Notes under the pieces: model-generated
The model's input: only the letters and a program-made list of their open reading frames with translations
Told to the model about the DNA's origin: nothing
The model's database searches: none
Part shown: piece after piece, positions 53,211 through 62,408 of the stretch
How the letters are laid out: every line of letters begins with the position of its first letter
How positions within the stretch are numbered: the stretch's first letter is position 1
NCBI GenBank assembly: GCA_905234865.1
Contig: CAJOJE010000004.1
Coordinates: forward strand, 1-64,000
DNA from: Candidatus Gastranaerophilales bacterium
Lineage (GTDB): Bacteria; Cyanobacteriota; Vampirovibrionia; Gastranaerophilales; Gastranaerophilaceae
Length of the DNA: 64,000 bases
Direction: 5' to 3'
Position numbers and translations under genes: made by a program

Positions 53211-55295
53211 CTACTTTTTAAAAACAAGACAAGATAAAACGTAAGAAAATAATATACCGATAAACAAAACAAGAGAAATCGAGCTTAATAATTTAAAAGA
53301 AGAAAAAGACAAGAGCAGGAAAGAAAAAGAAGTTGTACAAAATGAAATAAAAACAGCACTTGAAGAATTTTTAGAATCGGTTTTAAAAACAAAATAATCT
53401 GCGGTAAATCCCAAAATTAAAAATAACGATATTATAGAAAACAAGTTTAATTCCCGAGCAATCATACAAGAGATGAAAACCGTCGGGAAAAGCCCTAAAA
53501 TTAAAGGTAGAGAAATTTTAAAAGCGGTTTTGATTTTATAAATAAAAGATAAAACGAAAAATATGCAAAGACAAGCAAGCGGTAATATTTTAAGCAATTT
53601 CACCCTATAACTTTTCAAGAATTTTGAAATTTCTGCCGTTAAGTTAATCTCAAAAATACCGTTTATGTTTAGGGGCTCTTTGGATAAAATAATTGAAGTT
53701 TTATCATTTAAGAAAAAATCATCAAATTTTGTTTTTAATTCTGCGCTAAATTCAACGGGTTTAAATGTTTCATTTTTTAGATTTTGTTTTTGCTCTTTGG
53801 TTAAAAGTTCTATTTTATCAAGGTTCGAGTTATATAAACCATGTACAAAATTGTAGTTTTCAATTTGCGTATTTTCGGATTTAACAAAATCTGAAACGGA
53901 CAAATATTTGATTTCTTTTGTATCAAGCAAACTTGAAACTTTTTCATTTTTTTGAATTATGTCTTCATAATTTTCGCCTTTTAAAATAATTATATTTTTA
54001 TAATCGGATAATCCGTTTGATAATCTTTCATACAGTTTTTCCGATTTCATAAGTTCATAATTCGGAACATAAAAAGAGGTTAAGCAGTCATTAAATTTTA
54101 ATTTGAACCCCGAAAACAAAAAAAGCAAGGTTAAAGCAAAAAAAATAATTTTTAAAAATTTCAAGTTCGGTTTTAAAAAAGTAACGGGATCATCTAATTT
54201 AAAACAAGGGAACAAAAATAAAACAAAAAGGTAAATACAAATAAGCGCAAAAACAATAAATACGGCAATTTCTCTTAAAAGCTCAATTCCCGTCATATAA
54301 AAAATAATAAAAGGAATTGCGGTCGAAATTAAGCTTGTGGTAAGGTTTTTAATAAACCCTTTTTCATTTTTTGAAAAAAAGTAATGAAAAGAATAATCAA
54401 CTCCGAGTCCTATTATTGCCGTTGCAAAAACAAGCGCCAAAAGCTGAATATTACCAAAAAATATTTTTAGAGCAAAAATGCCGCCCGTTATTCCGAAAAT
54501 TAAGCTTAAAAAAACGGGAATAATGATTTTTAAATTTTTAAAAGATAGATAAGTTAAAATAAAAGTCAAAAGGGTTGATAAAATACAAATTAAATTAATG
54601 TCAAATTTGGCGCTTTTGCTTGTATAATAAGAATGAACGGGGCTTCCCGACAGATAAATTGCAACATCATCATTCTCAATACGCTCTTTTATCTTAATTA
54701 AATCTTCGATAAGTATATTTGAATTATCCGGTGCTAACCCCGAATTATCGGACAATTTCAAAACAATACAATCATAATATTTATCATCAAAAAATTTATC
54801 GCCGTAATCAGGCTTTAAAGATAACAAAAAATCGGAAAGTAAAAAATAAGGGTCTTTATCGTAAGGAACAATTTGAATATTAAAAGGGTTATACAATTCC
54901 ATTAAGGCATTATTATAAATTTCATCATATTTTTTATCTTTTAAGAGTTTTTTGGTTTTTTTTGATAAAAAATTTGTCGGGGAAGACGAATATTTTTTAA
55001 TCAAATTTGAAAAATCATTATCTTTTATCAAAAATTTTTCATTTGCTTCCAAAATAAATTTTTCTTTAACTTTTTTTAAATCTTCTTCGTTTTTACTTTC
55101 AAAAATAACCCTTACATCAGAATTAAATTTATTATAAAGCGGAATAACATCTTCATTTTTTGTTATGTCGGAAGGCATAATCGTTTTTATTAAATTACCC
55201 TCAAAACCGCCTTTTATCAAAAAGGAAGATACGAGCATAACAATAAAGACGATTAGGAAAACGAAAACTCTTAAAAATTTTACTTTTTGAACCAT
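53211..55295 (-). CDS. MMPL/RND-family exporter (COG4258 type)
   Basis: Predicted lipid exporter, 694 residues. Two similar halves, each with a first membrane helix, a large periplasmic loop (about 35-230 and 390-560) and five closely spaced helices (about 235-380 and 570-690). GVDYSFHYFF and GFTADYFVFK are the polar residues in helix IV of the two halves, corresponding to proton-relay positions. Starts 16 bases inside the LolA-like gene. In aryl-polyene clusters this exporter is always present, presumably moving the product to the outer membrane. Confidence 0.86.
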   Translation of the reverse strand: MVQKVKFLRVFVFLIVFIVMLVSSFLIKGGFEGNLIKTIMPSDITKNEDVIPLYNKFNSDVRVIFESKNEEDLKKVKEKFILEANEKFLIKDNDFSNLIKKYSSSPTNFLSKKTKKLLKDKKYDEIYNNALMELYNPFNIQIVPYDKDPYFLLSDFLLSLKPDYGDKFFDDKYYDCIVLKLSDNSGLAPDNSNILIEDLIKIKERIENDDVAIYLSGSPVHSYYTSKSAKFDINLICILSTLLTFILTYLSFKNLKIIIPVFLSLIFGITGGIFALKIFFGNIQLLALVFATAIIGLGVDYSFHYFFSKNEKGFIKNLTTSLISTAIPFIIFYMTGIELLREIAVFIVFALICIYLFVLFLFPCFKLDDPVTFLKPNLKFLKIIFFALTLLFLFSGFKLKFNDCLTSFYVPNYELMKSEKLYERLSNGLSDYKNIIILKGENYEDIIQKNEKVSSLLDTKEIKYLSVSDFVKSENTQIENYNFVHGLYNSNLDKIELLTKEQKQNLKNETFKPVEFSAELKTKFDDFFLNDKTSIILSKEPLNINGIFEINLTAEISKFLKSYRVKLLKILPLACLCIFFVLSFIYKIKTAFKISLPLILGLFPTVFISCMIARELNLFSIISLFLILGFTADYFVFKTDSKNSSSAVFISFCTTSFSFLLLSFSSFKLLSSISLVLFIGILFSYVLSCLVFKK

Positions 55296-55792
55296 ATTTC
55301 AGTTTTATTTCCGTTTTTAAAATTTATAATTATTTGAGTAATGTAATTTTCACCGTAAATTTGCATATCAGACAAATATTCTGCTGCCTGAGCGTTATTT
55401 TTGGGTTTTAAACCAAGTTTCCATTTTGAATTTTCTTTATAATAAAAAAGCGCAAAAACATTTTCTATTTTATCGAACTGTCCTCTCATAACGGCATTAA
55501 TAATATCGTTTGCCTGTTTATTGGTTTGCCTTGTATATTCCAAGGTTGCTTCAACGGGAAATTTTGTATAAAAATATGCGCCTCTGTCTTTAAGAAAAAC
55601 AAAATCGCCGCTTGAAACAACAGGCTTATCAACATTTTTAAACGTTCTTTTTTGTTCAAACCTAAGCCTTACATCGGACAATTTTAATTCATTGTTGATT
55701 TTTGAAGCGCTTGACGGATAATCAAAAACGTTTGCAAAAGCCTTGCTAAATAAAAATAAAAGAAATACAAAAAATAATCTTAAAAATTTCAT
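55280..55792 (-). CDS. LolA-like outer-membrane lipoprotein carrier-type protein
   Basis: Periplasmic protein of the LolA-like/COG2834 branch, 170 residues. Signal peptide RLFFVFLLFLFSKAFA, then LRFEQKRTFKNVDKPVVSSGDFVF, the LolA start motif, and a YFYTKFPVEATLEYT hydrophobic cradle. It is between exporter and thioesterase genes with overlaps on both sides; in aryl-polyene loci it likely carries a lipid-like product rather than lipoproteins. Confidence 0.85.
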   Translation of the reverse strand: MKFLRLFFVFLLFLFSKAFANVFDYPSSASKINNELKLSDVRLRFEQKRTFKNVDKPVVSSGDFVFLKDRGAYFYTKFPVEATLEYTRQTNKQANDIINAVMRGQFDKIENVFALFYYKENSKWKLGLKPKNNAQAAEYLSDMQIYGENYITQIIINFKNGNKTEIWFKK

Positions 55793-56202
55793 TTCAAATT
55801 CTCCAATTTGTCTTTAAGCGCTTTCGGCGGAACATAGAGCGTAGTTTTTGTCCTTTTGTCAAGCGCTATTTGCATTGTTTGAGCTTTAAAGATTTTATCG
55901 TTTGTTTTCTTATTATAAATTAAATAATCTATTATTAAAGCAGGTTCAATTTCTTTTATTTTTGTTTCAACAATAAGAATATCGTTAAAAAAAGCGGGTT
56001 TTATATATTTAACTTTCATTTTGGCAACGGGATACGCATAATTATCCGCCTCCATATCGGCATAAGTATAATCAAGTTTGGAAAACATGTCGCACCTGGC
56101 TTTTTCCATATATCTTATATAATTTCCATGCCAGACAACATTCATAGGATCAAGTTCATCAAAAGAAACAACAAATTCAAATTCCGATTTATATAAGTTC
56201 AT
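55789..56202 (-). CDS. 4HBT-fold acyl thioesterase
   Basis: Hot-dog thioesterase, 137 residues, of the YbgC/4-hydroxybenzoyl-CoA type. The catalytic Asp is in the start region SFDELDPMNVVWHGNYIRYMEKAR, typical for the family. It overlaps both neighbours by four to fourteen bases. It would release the polyene chain or edit acyl carrier proteins. The aryl-polyene thioesterase is the closest match by context. Confidence 0.88.
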   Translation of the reverse strand: MNLYKSEFEFVVSFDELDPMNVVWHGNYIRYMEKARCDMFSKLDYTYADMEADNYAYPVAKMKVKYIKPAFFNDILIVETKIKEIEPALIIDYLIYNKKTNDKIFKAQTMQIALDKRTKTTLYVPPKALKDKLENLK

Positions 56203-57793
56203 TTTTTAGTCCCCTAAAAACATTTTCAAGCAAGAAACAACCCGATGAATACGTTTTATCGTCGTCAAAATATTCAAAATCAACCGTTTTTTCTTTTTTC
56301 GTTAATTTTAGATAAACAATTGAATTTGCAAAAATAATGTTTGAAAATTTTATCCTTTTCCATTGCCCTTCACCTAAGTTAAGATTAAACTTGCGGTTTG
56401 AAAATTCTTTTGCAATAAAAATCTGTATTACGCCGGGGAGAATATTAAACCCGTCAAAATGCCCTTTAAAAAAATTACAACTCGATTGAAAAAAGATTTT
56501 ATAAGTAATAAAGTATTCTCCCTCTATGCGATTTAAAATAACAGGATACGAGCAATTAACGTTAAAAATTTTATTTATACAATAAGTATCGATTTTTCCC
56601 GTTTGGGTTTTTGGAATAATATCGGTAAATTTCCACTTTTGAGGAATAATTTCAAAATATTTCCCGATATAATTTTTTAAATTTTTAATTAAAGACCCCA
56701 TTCCTTCTTTTAAAAGAAAATCCCGGCCGACATCGGACAATGCTTGTATTGAAGCAAGTTTATCTCCGCTTTTTAAGACGTAGCTTTCTAAAATAAATTC
56801 GTTCCTGTTTAATTTTTCTTCGATTTCAAGCGGAGAAATTCTTTTTTCAAATATTTTAAGAAGCCTGTCTTTTCTTTTTTTTAAAACGAGTTTATTTTCC
56901 TTTAATTCGATATTATCATTGATTTCAACAACTTTTTCAAAAATATATTTAGATTTTATAAATGTTTTATTGTCTTTTATCTCTATTTCCACATTATCAA
57001 ATTTGGTAAAATCATCTTTCGGAAAATTCTTATAAGCAATTACACCCGTTTCGGTGCTGCCGTATATTTCAATTATTTTATTATTTGAAGAAATTAAAAA
57101 TTCAAAAACATCCTCATTTAATTTCGAGCCTGCGCTTATAATATATTTTGGCAATTTTTTAAATTGAATGTTATAATTTTTAACGGTTTGCAAAAAAGCG
57201 GGCGTTGAGATAAATATATAATTATCAAAATTATTAACCTCAAGCGGATAATTAATCGTTTTTGTACAAATTTTAAAACCGCTCAATAAAGAATAAAAAA
57301 GATGAAAAGTCATCCCGAATAAATGCGCCATGGTTGTCGTAGATATGGAATTAGCACCTTTTGAAACGGGAAATTTTTCTTTTAAATCCAGTCCTTCTTG
57401 AATTAAATTATGCAGAGTTTTTTTAACTACTTTGGGACAACCCGATGAGCCTGAAGTATAAAAATTAATTACCGCTTTATTATCGCTAATTTTGGGTAAT
57501 TCAACATTAACGACCGACTTTTCTGCAATTTCATCCAATAATTCGTATTTAAAATTTAATTCTTTAATTTTATTGTTATCCGATAAAAGGTAAATTTCTT
57601 TATCCAAAAATACGGAAGCAAAGAAATTTATAAAAAAATTAAAATTAGAACGGTTTGAAACAACTACCGTACCGTAATTTTTGATATGCTCCATTTGCGA
57701 TAATACAAGTTTTATTACGTCGTTTTTCTTATAAACTTTTTTTTCGTCAATAAGAATAATATCATCATTACCGTATGCGCCGAATAAATTCAT
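56189..57793 (-). CDS. AMP-ligase fused to a hot-dog 3-hydroxyacyl dehydratase
   Basis: 534 residues. N-terminal part is an adenylate-forming ligase: A3 TSGSSGCPK (113-121), A5 YGSTETG (244-250), A8-like KDRLLKIFEKRISPLEIE (308-325) and A10 PKTQTGK (394-400) with Lys400. The last 110 residues form a FabA/FabZ-like hot dog, with FFKGHFDGFNILPGVIQ (441-457) and His445. So one chain would load an acid on the carrier protein and dehydrate the chain. In other aryl-polyene clusters these are two genes (ligase and ApeI-type dehydratase). Its substrate (for example 4-hydroxybenzoate) is not readable. Confidence 0.85.
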   Translation of the reverse strand: MNLFGAYGNDDIILIDEKKVYKKNDVIKLVLSQMEHIKNYGTVVVSNRSNFNFFINFFASVFLDKEIYLLSDNNKIKELNFKYELLDEIAEKSVVNVELPKISDNKAVINFYTSGSSGCPKVVKKTLHNLIQEGLDLKEKFPVSKGANSISTTTMAHLFGMTFHLFYSLLSGFKICTKTINYPLEVNNFDNYIFISTPAFLQTVKNYNIQFKKLPKYIISAGSKLNEDVFEFLISSNNKIIEIYGSTETGVIAYKNFPKDDFTKFDNVEIEIKDNKTFIKSKYIFEKVVEINDNIELKENKLVLKKRKDRLLKIFEKRISPLEIEEKLNRNEFILESYVLKSGDKLASIQALSDVGRDFLLKEGMGSLIKNLKNYIGKYFEIIPQKWKFTDIIPKTQTGKIDTYCINKIFNVNCSYPVILNRIEGEYFITYKIFFQSSCNFFKGHFDGFNILPGVIQIFIAKEFSNRKFNLNLGEGQWKRIKFSNIIFANSIVYLKLTKKEKTVDFEYFDDDKTYSSGCFLLENVFRGLKNELI

Positions 57794-58206
57794 TAAAGCA
57801 AATTCCTCTTTTTTAAAGCAATTCGGATAACATATTCTACCATAAACAAAAATCCGGTTAAAACATAAGATAAAAACCCGTTATATATCATCCAAATTTC
57901 ATCAGACATAAAAACAGTTGTTAAAGAAATTAAAAAATTTAAAAAGATAAAAATTACCCAAATATAGGTTAAATTTCTTGTGTATTTCCTTACTTTGTCG
58001 GTTAAAGTTCCATCCGTTACTTTAGCAATTTTTTGAATGATTGTTTCTTTCGAAAAACAAGATAAGAAAAATATCAGGAAAAACACAAAATTGCAAACGG
58101 GAGGATAATATTTCAAAACTACGATCTTTTTTACATAAAATAAAATTACTGCCAAAAACGTAATAAATGGAGCAAAAAACTTAATTTTTTTATAAAAACC
58201 GTTCAT
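57793..58206 (-). CDS. Small polytopic membrane protein, COG4648 type
   Basis: 137 residues, four hydrophobic helices with short basic loops (for example FFAPFITFLAVILFYV, VCNFVFFLIFFLSCFS, NLTYIWVIFIFLNFLI, GFLSYVLTGFLFMVEY). The KVTDGTLTDKVRKYTRNLTYIW stretch with the conserved Arg-Asn pair, split by helices, is the main family feature. It is always next to the ligase in aryl-polyene clusters; no biochemical role is known. Starts one base into the end of the ligase gene. Confidence 0.8.
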   Translation of the reverse strand: MNGFYKKIKFFAPFITFLAVILFYVKKIVVLKYYPPVCNFVFFLIFFLSCFSKETIIQKIAKVTDGTLTDKVRKYTRNLTYIWVIFIFLNFLISLTTVFMSDEIWMIYNGFLSYVLTGFLFMVEYVIRIALKKRNLL

Positions 58207-58458
58207 TTACAGCAATTTATAAACCGTTTCAACAATATCGTCCATTGTTCTTATTTGTTTGAATTCCTCGGGGGAAATTCTTTTATCGGTAAATTGTTGA
58301 AGCCTTACCGCCATATCAACCGCATCGATACTGTCTAAATCCAAATCGGTATACAAATTAACCTTGTGAGTTATAAGGTCTGATTTAATATCAAATTCTT
58401 CGGTTAAAATTTTTGCGATGAAATCAAAAATTTCTTCTTTGGTATACTTTTTATCCAT
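58207..58458 (-). CDS. Acyl carrier protein (second)
   Basis: 83 residues with the phosphopantetheine site DLDLDSIDAVDM, Ser43, on a four-helix pattern. Starts one base inside the preceding carrier protein gene (TAATG-like overlap). Two carrier proteins side by side are a mark of aryl-polyene loci. Confidence 0.92.
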   Translation of the reverse strand: MDKKYTKEEIFDFIAKILTEEFDIKSDLITHKVNLYTDLDLDSIDAVDMAVRLQQFTDKRISPEEFKQIRTMDDIVETVYKLL

Positions 58459-58709
58459 TATTGAGCGCTCCTTATTAAATCTGCGATTGTTTTAACCGAG
58501 TAAAAATATTTTTTATTTTCTTCTTTGTCTTCACCCAATGAAAGATTAAACTCTTTTTGTAAAGCCATACCCAGTTCAAGGGCATCTATCGAATCAAGCC
58601 CGAGCCCTTCGTTAAATAAAGGTTCGTCATCTTTAATGTCAGAAGGGGTAATATCCTCTAAAGAAAGTGCACCAATAATAATATTTTTAATTTTTTCTTC
58701 TAATTCCAT
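58458..58709 (-). CDS. Acyl carrier protein (first)
   Basis: 83 residues, phosphopantetheine Ser40 in GLGLDSIDALELGMAL. The acidic surface helix (KEFNLSLGEDKEENKKYF) is longer than in the second copy. Both carriers are needed for other aryl-polyene systems, one often for starter loading. It follows the acyltransferase gene by 25 bases. Confidence 0.92.
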   Translation of the reverse strand: MELEEKIKNIIIGALSLEDITPSDIKDDEPLFNEGLGLDSIDALELGMALQKEFNLSLGEDKEENKKYFYSVKTIADLIRSAQ

Positions 58710-58733
58710 AATAAAATAATACCATAACCTTAT

Positions 58734-59480
58734 CTATTTTATAAAATATAAACTTTTTGTAATATATTTTGTAATTTCTCGCCTCAAATCAACAGGGTCG
58801 GGGAACTTTTCCCTCCATTTTTCAATATCTATTTCATCAAGATATTCTATTTTGTACCGAGCGGGCTTTGTTCCGATTTTATATATAGGCACGTCATGAC
58901 TAAAAACATCCCTGTCTGTCGTAATTTTAATAATTGAAATATTTTTGCCCGTTTGTTCGGATAAATAAGCGGAACTTCTTCTTATTTTCGGAAATTCGTC
59001 CTTGTTGTGTCTTTTTCCCATAGGAAATATTAAAACATTAAATCCTGAATTTAGGTATTTTTCCGCATTTTTTACCCAAACTTCCGTATTATCGTCTTGA
59101 ATTATAAAAAGAGATTTTACCATACCTTTAAAAAACGGGTTTTTTGCAAGTTTTTTAGCCACAAAACAAGTCGTATACGGAATAATCGAAATCAAAAGAA
59201 TAACGTCGATAAAAGTCGGATGAGTTGAAACTATAATCGAATTTTTGATATTTCTTAATTTTTCAAAATCGTTTGATTGAACATTTACAACATTCAAAAC
59301 GTTTAAAATTTTAACGTAGAGTTTCCAAGAATAATGAAGAATAAAAGACTTTTTATTTGAAAAATTTTCTTTACAGAATAAATCAACAAAAGGAAAAATA
59401 AGATATCTGATAAATAATGCTCCGATACCGAGTATAAAACAACTTGTAAGAACAGCCGACGATTGCAATTTTTCTCTCAT
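58734..59480 (-). CDS. PlsC-type acyltransferase, aryl-polyene-like cluster
   Basis: Lysophospholipid-acyltransferase-like, about 248 residues. HX4D catalytic motif is H90-PTFI-D95 (numbered from the GTG form; 87 and 92 from the ATG), followed by FVAKKLAKNPFFKGM and FPMGKRHNKDEF. Start at ATG 59480, four bases overlap with the preceding stop (ATGA); a GTG three codons earlier also opens the frame. A start helix near residues 15-40 is membrane-binding. Likely adds an acyl chain to the lipid that carries the polyene. Confidence 0.84.
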   Translation of the reverse strand: MREKLQSSAVLTSCFILGIGALFIRYLIFPFVDLFCKENFSNKKSFILHYSWKLYVKILNVLNVVNVQSNDFEKLRNIKNSIIVSTHPTFIDVILLISIIPYTTCFVAKKLAKNPFFKGMVKSLFIIQDDNTEVWVKNAEKYLNSGFNVLIFPMGKRHNKDEFPKIRRSSAYLSEQTGKNISIIKITTDRDVFSHDVPIYKIGTKPARYKIEYLDEIDIEKWREKFPDPVDLRREITKYITKSLYFIK

Positions 59481-60079
59481 AATTTGCACGCTTTATACAT
59501 TTTTGTATATAGGACATTTATTTTTCCGCCAAAAAATGCTTGAAATTCTTCTATGTTATCTTCTTTGGTTTCGTTTGAATTTAATTCCAAAATATATTTT
59601 TTTCCTCCGCCGTTTTTTGAAATATTCAAGGCAAATGAAACATAACTTCCGTCAATTTTGTCCGTAAAACAATATAAAACTTCATCATAAGAAGATATTA
59701 CGGAGGATAAAAGCCCGAAAGAAAGAGCATTACTAAAAGAAGAAATTGAATTATATGGAATACTCTTTTTTTCAATAAATAAAAATAACCCCGGTGTATA
59801 ATTATGAACGGAACCCGAAAACAAAGCGGGTGATACCGAATTTTCCCTGCCGTATTGAAAAATTAATTCGTTTAATCTTTCCGCCTGCCCGTCCAAAGAA
59901 GAAAAAATAATATTTTGAATATTTTCTTCATACGCATTTTTCATTGCAATATAACCAAATTTATCAAAATCGTTCATTCTTCTTCTTATGAGCATGGGAA
60001 TTGAAGATAATTCCTCTTTTTTAACCTCTTTTATAAGCGCAAATTTATTCACATAAAAAGTAAAAATATTTTCTTTCAT
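59477..60079 (-). CDS. Beta-ketoacyl synthase-like (Ketoacyl-synt_2) protein
   Basis: 200 residues. SSIPMLIRRRMNDFDKFGYIAM, then FSSLDGQAERLNELI and SVSPALFSGSVHNYTPGLF are the N-terminal ketosynthase-like family marks. There is no Cys-His-His triad, so it is not a condensing enzyme by itself. It may pair with a ketosynthase as a chain-length or starter partner. First gene of the minus-strand run; diverges from the ketosynthase with 30 bases between start codons. Confidence 0.82.
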   Translation of the reverse strand: MKENIFTFYVNKFALIKEVKKEELSSIPMLIRRRMNDFDKFGYIAMKNAYEENIQNIIFSSLDGQAERLNELIFQYGRENSVSPALFSGSVHNYTPGLFLFIEKKSIPYNSISSFSNALSFGLLSSVISSYDEVLYCFTDKIDGSYVSFALNISKNGGGKKYILELNSNETKEDNIEEFQAFFGGKINVLYTKMYKACKL

Positions 60080-60109
60080 GGTAATATTATATAATAAACG
60101 GGATAAAAA
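60080..60109. promoter_or_regulatory. Compact divergent promoter of the aryl-polyene-like cluster
   Basis: Only 30 bases separate the two start codons. They contain TATAAT on the plus strand (60090-60095) and ATTATA (60086-60091), that is TATAAT on the minus strand, sharing two bases. No clear -35 boxes. With these -10 elements the minus transcript would start at its ATG (leaderless) and the plus one about eight bases before its ATG. Confidence 0.45.
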
Positions 60110-61243
60110 ATGAGTATAAAAATTACGGGGTATGAAGCTCTTTGCAATCTGGGAGAAAATATTGACGAAATCTATTCTAATGCAATAGAGGGAAATTCAT
60201 CCCGTTTTATTTCGGATAAAAACCTTGTAAAATTTCCGATTTATACGGGAAAAATAAATGCGAAATTAAATTTTGAAATTAAGGAAAATGATTTTAATTT
60301 AAGGTGCAACAAATTAATTCTGAAAACATTATCCCAAATGACGGATAAAATAAATAAAGTTATTAATAAATATCCAAAAGAAAGAATAGGGATTGTTTGT
60401 ACTACTACAAATTCGGGTGTTGAAGAATATGAAACGACAAGAAATAAGGCACATTACAAACTCTCAAATCCCGCTTTGTTTTTAAAAAATCATCTTTCGC
60501 TAAAAAATGTCGACATTACCGTTTCAACGGCATGTTCGTCAGGTTTAAAAGGTTTTTTAACATCAAGAGATTTACTTAATTCGAACGTATGCGATTGTAT
60601 TATTATGACATCTGTTGACCCAGTTGCAAAAATTCCCCTCTACGGTTTCAATTCGCTTGAAGTTATGTCTAAAGAATTATCAAACCCTTTTTCCAAAAAC
60701 AGAAAGGGCATGAATTTAGGGGAAGCATGCATAATTTTTATATTGGAAAAAAATCAAAAAAACGGGATAGAAATTTTAGGAATAGGGGAAACATCCGATA
60801 TTTATCACCTTACAACCCCAAACCCCGACGGAAAAAAGATAGTTGAAGCAATTTTAAATGCACTCAATAATTCAAATTTATCCCCAAATGACATTGATTA
60901 TATCAATCTCCATGGAACAGGGACAATTGCAAACGATAAAGCGGAAGCAAACGGTATATATGAAATTTTTAAAAATCTCACTCCCGCAAGTTCCACAAAG
61001 CCCGTAACGGGACATTGCCTCGGGGCTGCGGCAGGAATTGAAACGGCTTTATGCTGTAAATTAATCGAAAATTTTGACGGGAGATTATACCCGCACATTT
61101 ATGACGGCATTTATGACAATACGATTTCAAAAATTAATCTTGTACAAAAAGGGCAGAAATACAAAAAATGCGAAATTTGTATGTGTAATTCCTTTGGTTT
61201 TGGAGGAACAAACAGTATTTTAATCTTAGGACATAAAAAATGA
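60110..61243 (+). CDS. Ketosynthase (FabF/KAS-II type), first, aryl-polyene-like cluster
   Basis: 377 residues with complete triad Cys142 (STACSSGL), His268 (NLHGTGT), His302 (VTGHCLGAAAG). Short for FabF (410), mainly at the N-terminus. Extends the chain with malonyl-carrier protein. It is likely to pair with the Ketoacyl-synt_2 protein. The start overlaps nothing; its stop overlaps the dehydratase by four bases. Confidence 0.88.
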   Translation: MSIKITGYEALCNLGENIDEIYSNAIEGNSSRFISDKNLVKFPIYTGKINAKLNFEIKENDFNLRCNKLILKTLSQMTDKINKVINKYPKERIGIVCTTTNSGVEEYETTRNKAHYKLSNPALFLKNHLSLKNVDITVSTACSSGLKGFLTSRDLLNSNVCDCIIMTSVDPVAKIPLYGFNSLEVMSKELSNPFSKNRKGMNLGEACIIFILEKNQKNGIEILGIGETSDIYHLTTPNPDGKKIVEAILNALNNSNLSPNDIDYINLHGTGTIANDKAEANGIYEIFKNLTPASSTKPVTGHCLGAAAGIETALCCKLIENFDGRLYPHIYDGIYDNTISKINLVQKGQKYKKCEICMCNSFGFGGTNSILILGHKK

Positions 61244-61686
61244 ATAACAAAAAATACCTTGAAACAATCCTTCCTCATAAAAATCCGATGATTTTAATTG
61301 ATGATATTGCTGATTACAATTTAGAGGAAAAATGGCTAAAAAGTACCGTTACGATTAAAGAAAACGACATTTTTTACGACAATGAAAAAGGGGGAATTGA
61401 TTCTGTTTTCGGGATTGAATATATGGCGCAGACAATAGGATGTTATGCGCATATAAAAAGCGGAGAAACAGAGCCGAAAATAGGTTTTTTGCTTGGAACA
61501 AGACTGTATAACAACGCAATAGAAAAATTTGAATTAAATAAAACATATACAATCCTTGTAAAAGAAATTTTCAATTCAGAGATATACTCTTTTGAATGTT
61601 TTATTTATAATGAAAAAAATAAAGAAATATCAAGTGCTACAATTAACGTATATCAGGCAAACGTAAAAGAAAAATCAATAGAATGA
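61240..61686 (+). CDS. Hot-dog 3-hydroxyacyl-ACP dehydratase (COG4706 type)
   Basis: 148 residues. PHKNPMILIDDI (12-23) with His13 is the sign of the family; FGIEYMAQTIGCYAHIKSG is the active helix with Glu. In known aryl-polyene loci a second dehydratase subunit is encoded elsewhere in the cluster (here the C-terminal part of the ligase fusion), so a mixed dehydratase is plausible. Overlaps four bases on each side. Confidence 0.85.
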   Translation: MNNKKYLETILPHKNPMILIDDIADYNLEEKWLKSTVTIKENDIFYDNEKGGIDSVFGIEYMAQTIGCYAHIKSGETEPKIGFLLGTRLYNNAIEKFELNKTYTILVKEIFNSEIYSFECFIYNEKNKEISSATINVYQANVKEKSIE

Positions 61687-62408
61687 ACAAAACGGTTTTA
61701 ATAACAGGCTCAAGCAGGGGAATAGGAAGAGAATGCGCCCTTTATCTTTCACAAAGAGGGTATGAGATTATCTTGCACTGTAACTCAAACATTGAAAAAG
61801 CAAAAGAAGTTCAAAAAGAAATTAAAAAAAACGGAAAAAATGCAAGGATATTGCGTTTTGATATCTCAAATTTTGAAGAAACAAAAAATGCACTTTTAGA
61901 AGATACGGAAAAATTCGGAATTTATTACGGTGTCGTTCTGAATGCGGGCATTTGCAAAGATAATCCCTTTCCGATTATGGAAAAAACCGATTGGGATAAA
62001 GTCATAAATACAAACCTTACGGGATTTTATAACGTTTTAAATCCGATTATTTTAAAAATGATACAAAAAAGAGAAGGAAGAATTGTTGCACTGTCCTCAA
62101 TAGCGGGGCAAACGGGAAACAGAGGGCAGGTTAATTACAGTGCCTCCAAAGCAGGAATAACAGGGGCAACAAAAGCATTGTCAAGAGAAGTTGCAAAAAG
62201 AAACATAACGGTAAATTGCGTAGCTCCGGGGATTATTAAAACCGATATGACAAAAGATATTGAAGATAGCATTGTAAAAGAATTGGTTCCGATGAGAAGA
62301 ATAGGAACGGCAAAAGAAGTTGCTTCCGCCGTTAATTTTTTATTATCGGAAGATGCTTCTTATATAACGGGACAAGTTATTTCAGTAAACGGCGGTATGT
62401 ATCTATGA
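61683..62408 (+). CDS. fabG: 3-oxoacyl-ACP reductase (FabG-like)
   Basis: 241 residues, short-chain dehydrogenase. Cofactor loop TGSSRGIG (8-15), NAG at 87-89, catalytic Ser139, Tyr152 and Lys156 in VALSSIAGQTGNRGQVNYSASK, and the CVAPGIIKTDM end. Within the cluster, it reduces the 3-keto group in each extension. Overlaps four bases with its neighbours. A housekeeping fabG presumably exists elsewhere. Confidence 0.93.
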   Translation: MNKTVLITGSSRGIGRECALYLSQRGYEIILHCNSNIEKAKEVQKEIKKNGKNARILRFDISNFEETKNALLEDTEKFGIYYGVVLNAGICKDNPFPIMEKTDWDKVINTNLTGFYNVLNPIILKMIQKREGRIVALSSIAGQTGNRGQVNYSASKAGITGATKALSREVAKRNITVNCVAPGIIKTDMTKDIEDSIVKELVPMRRIGTAKEVASAVNFLLSEDASYITGQVISVNGGMYL

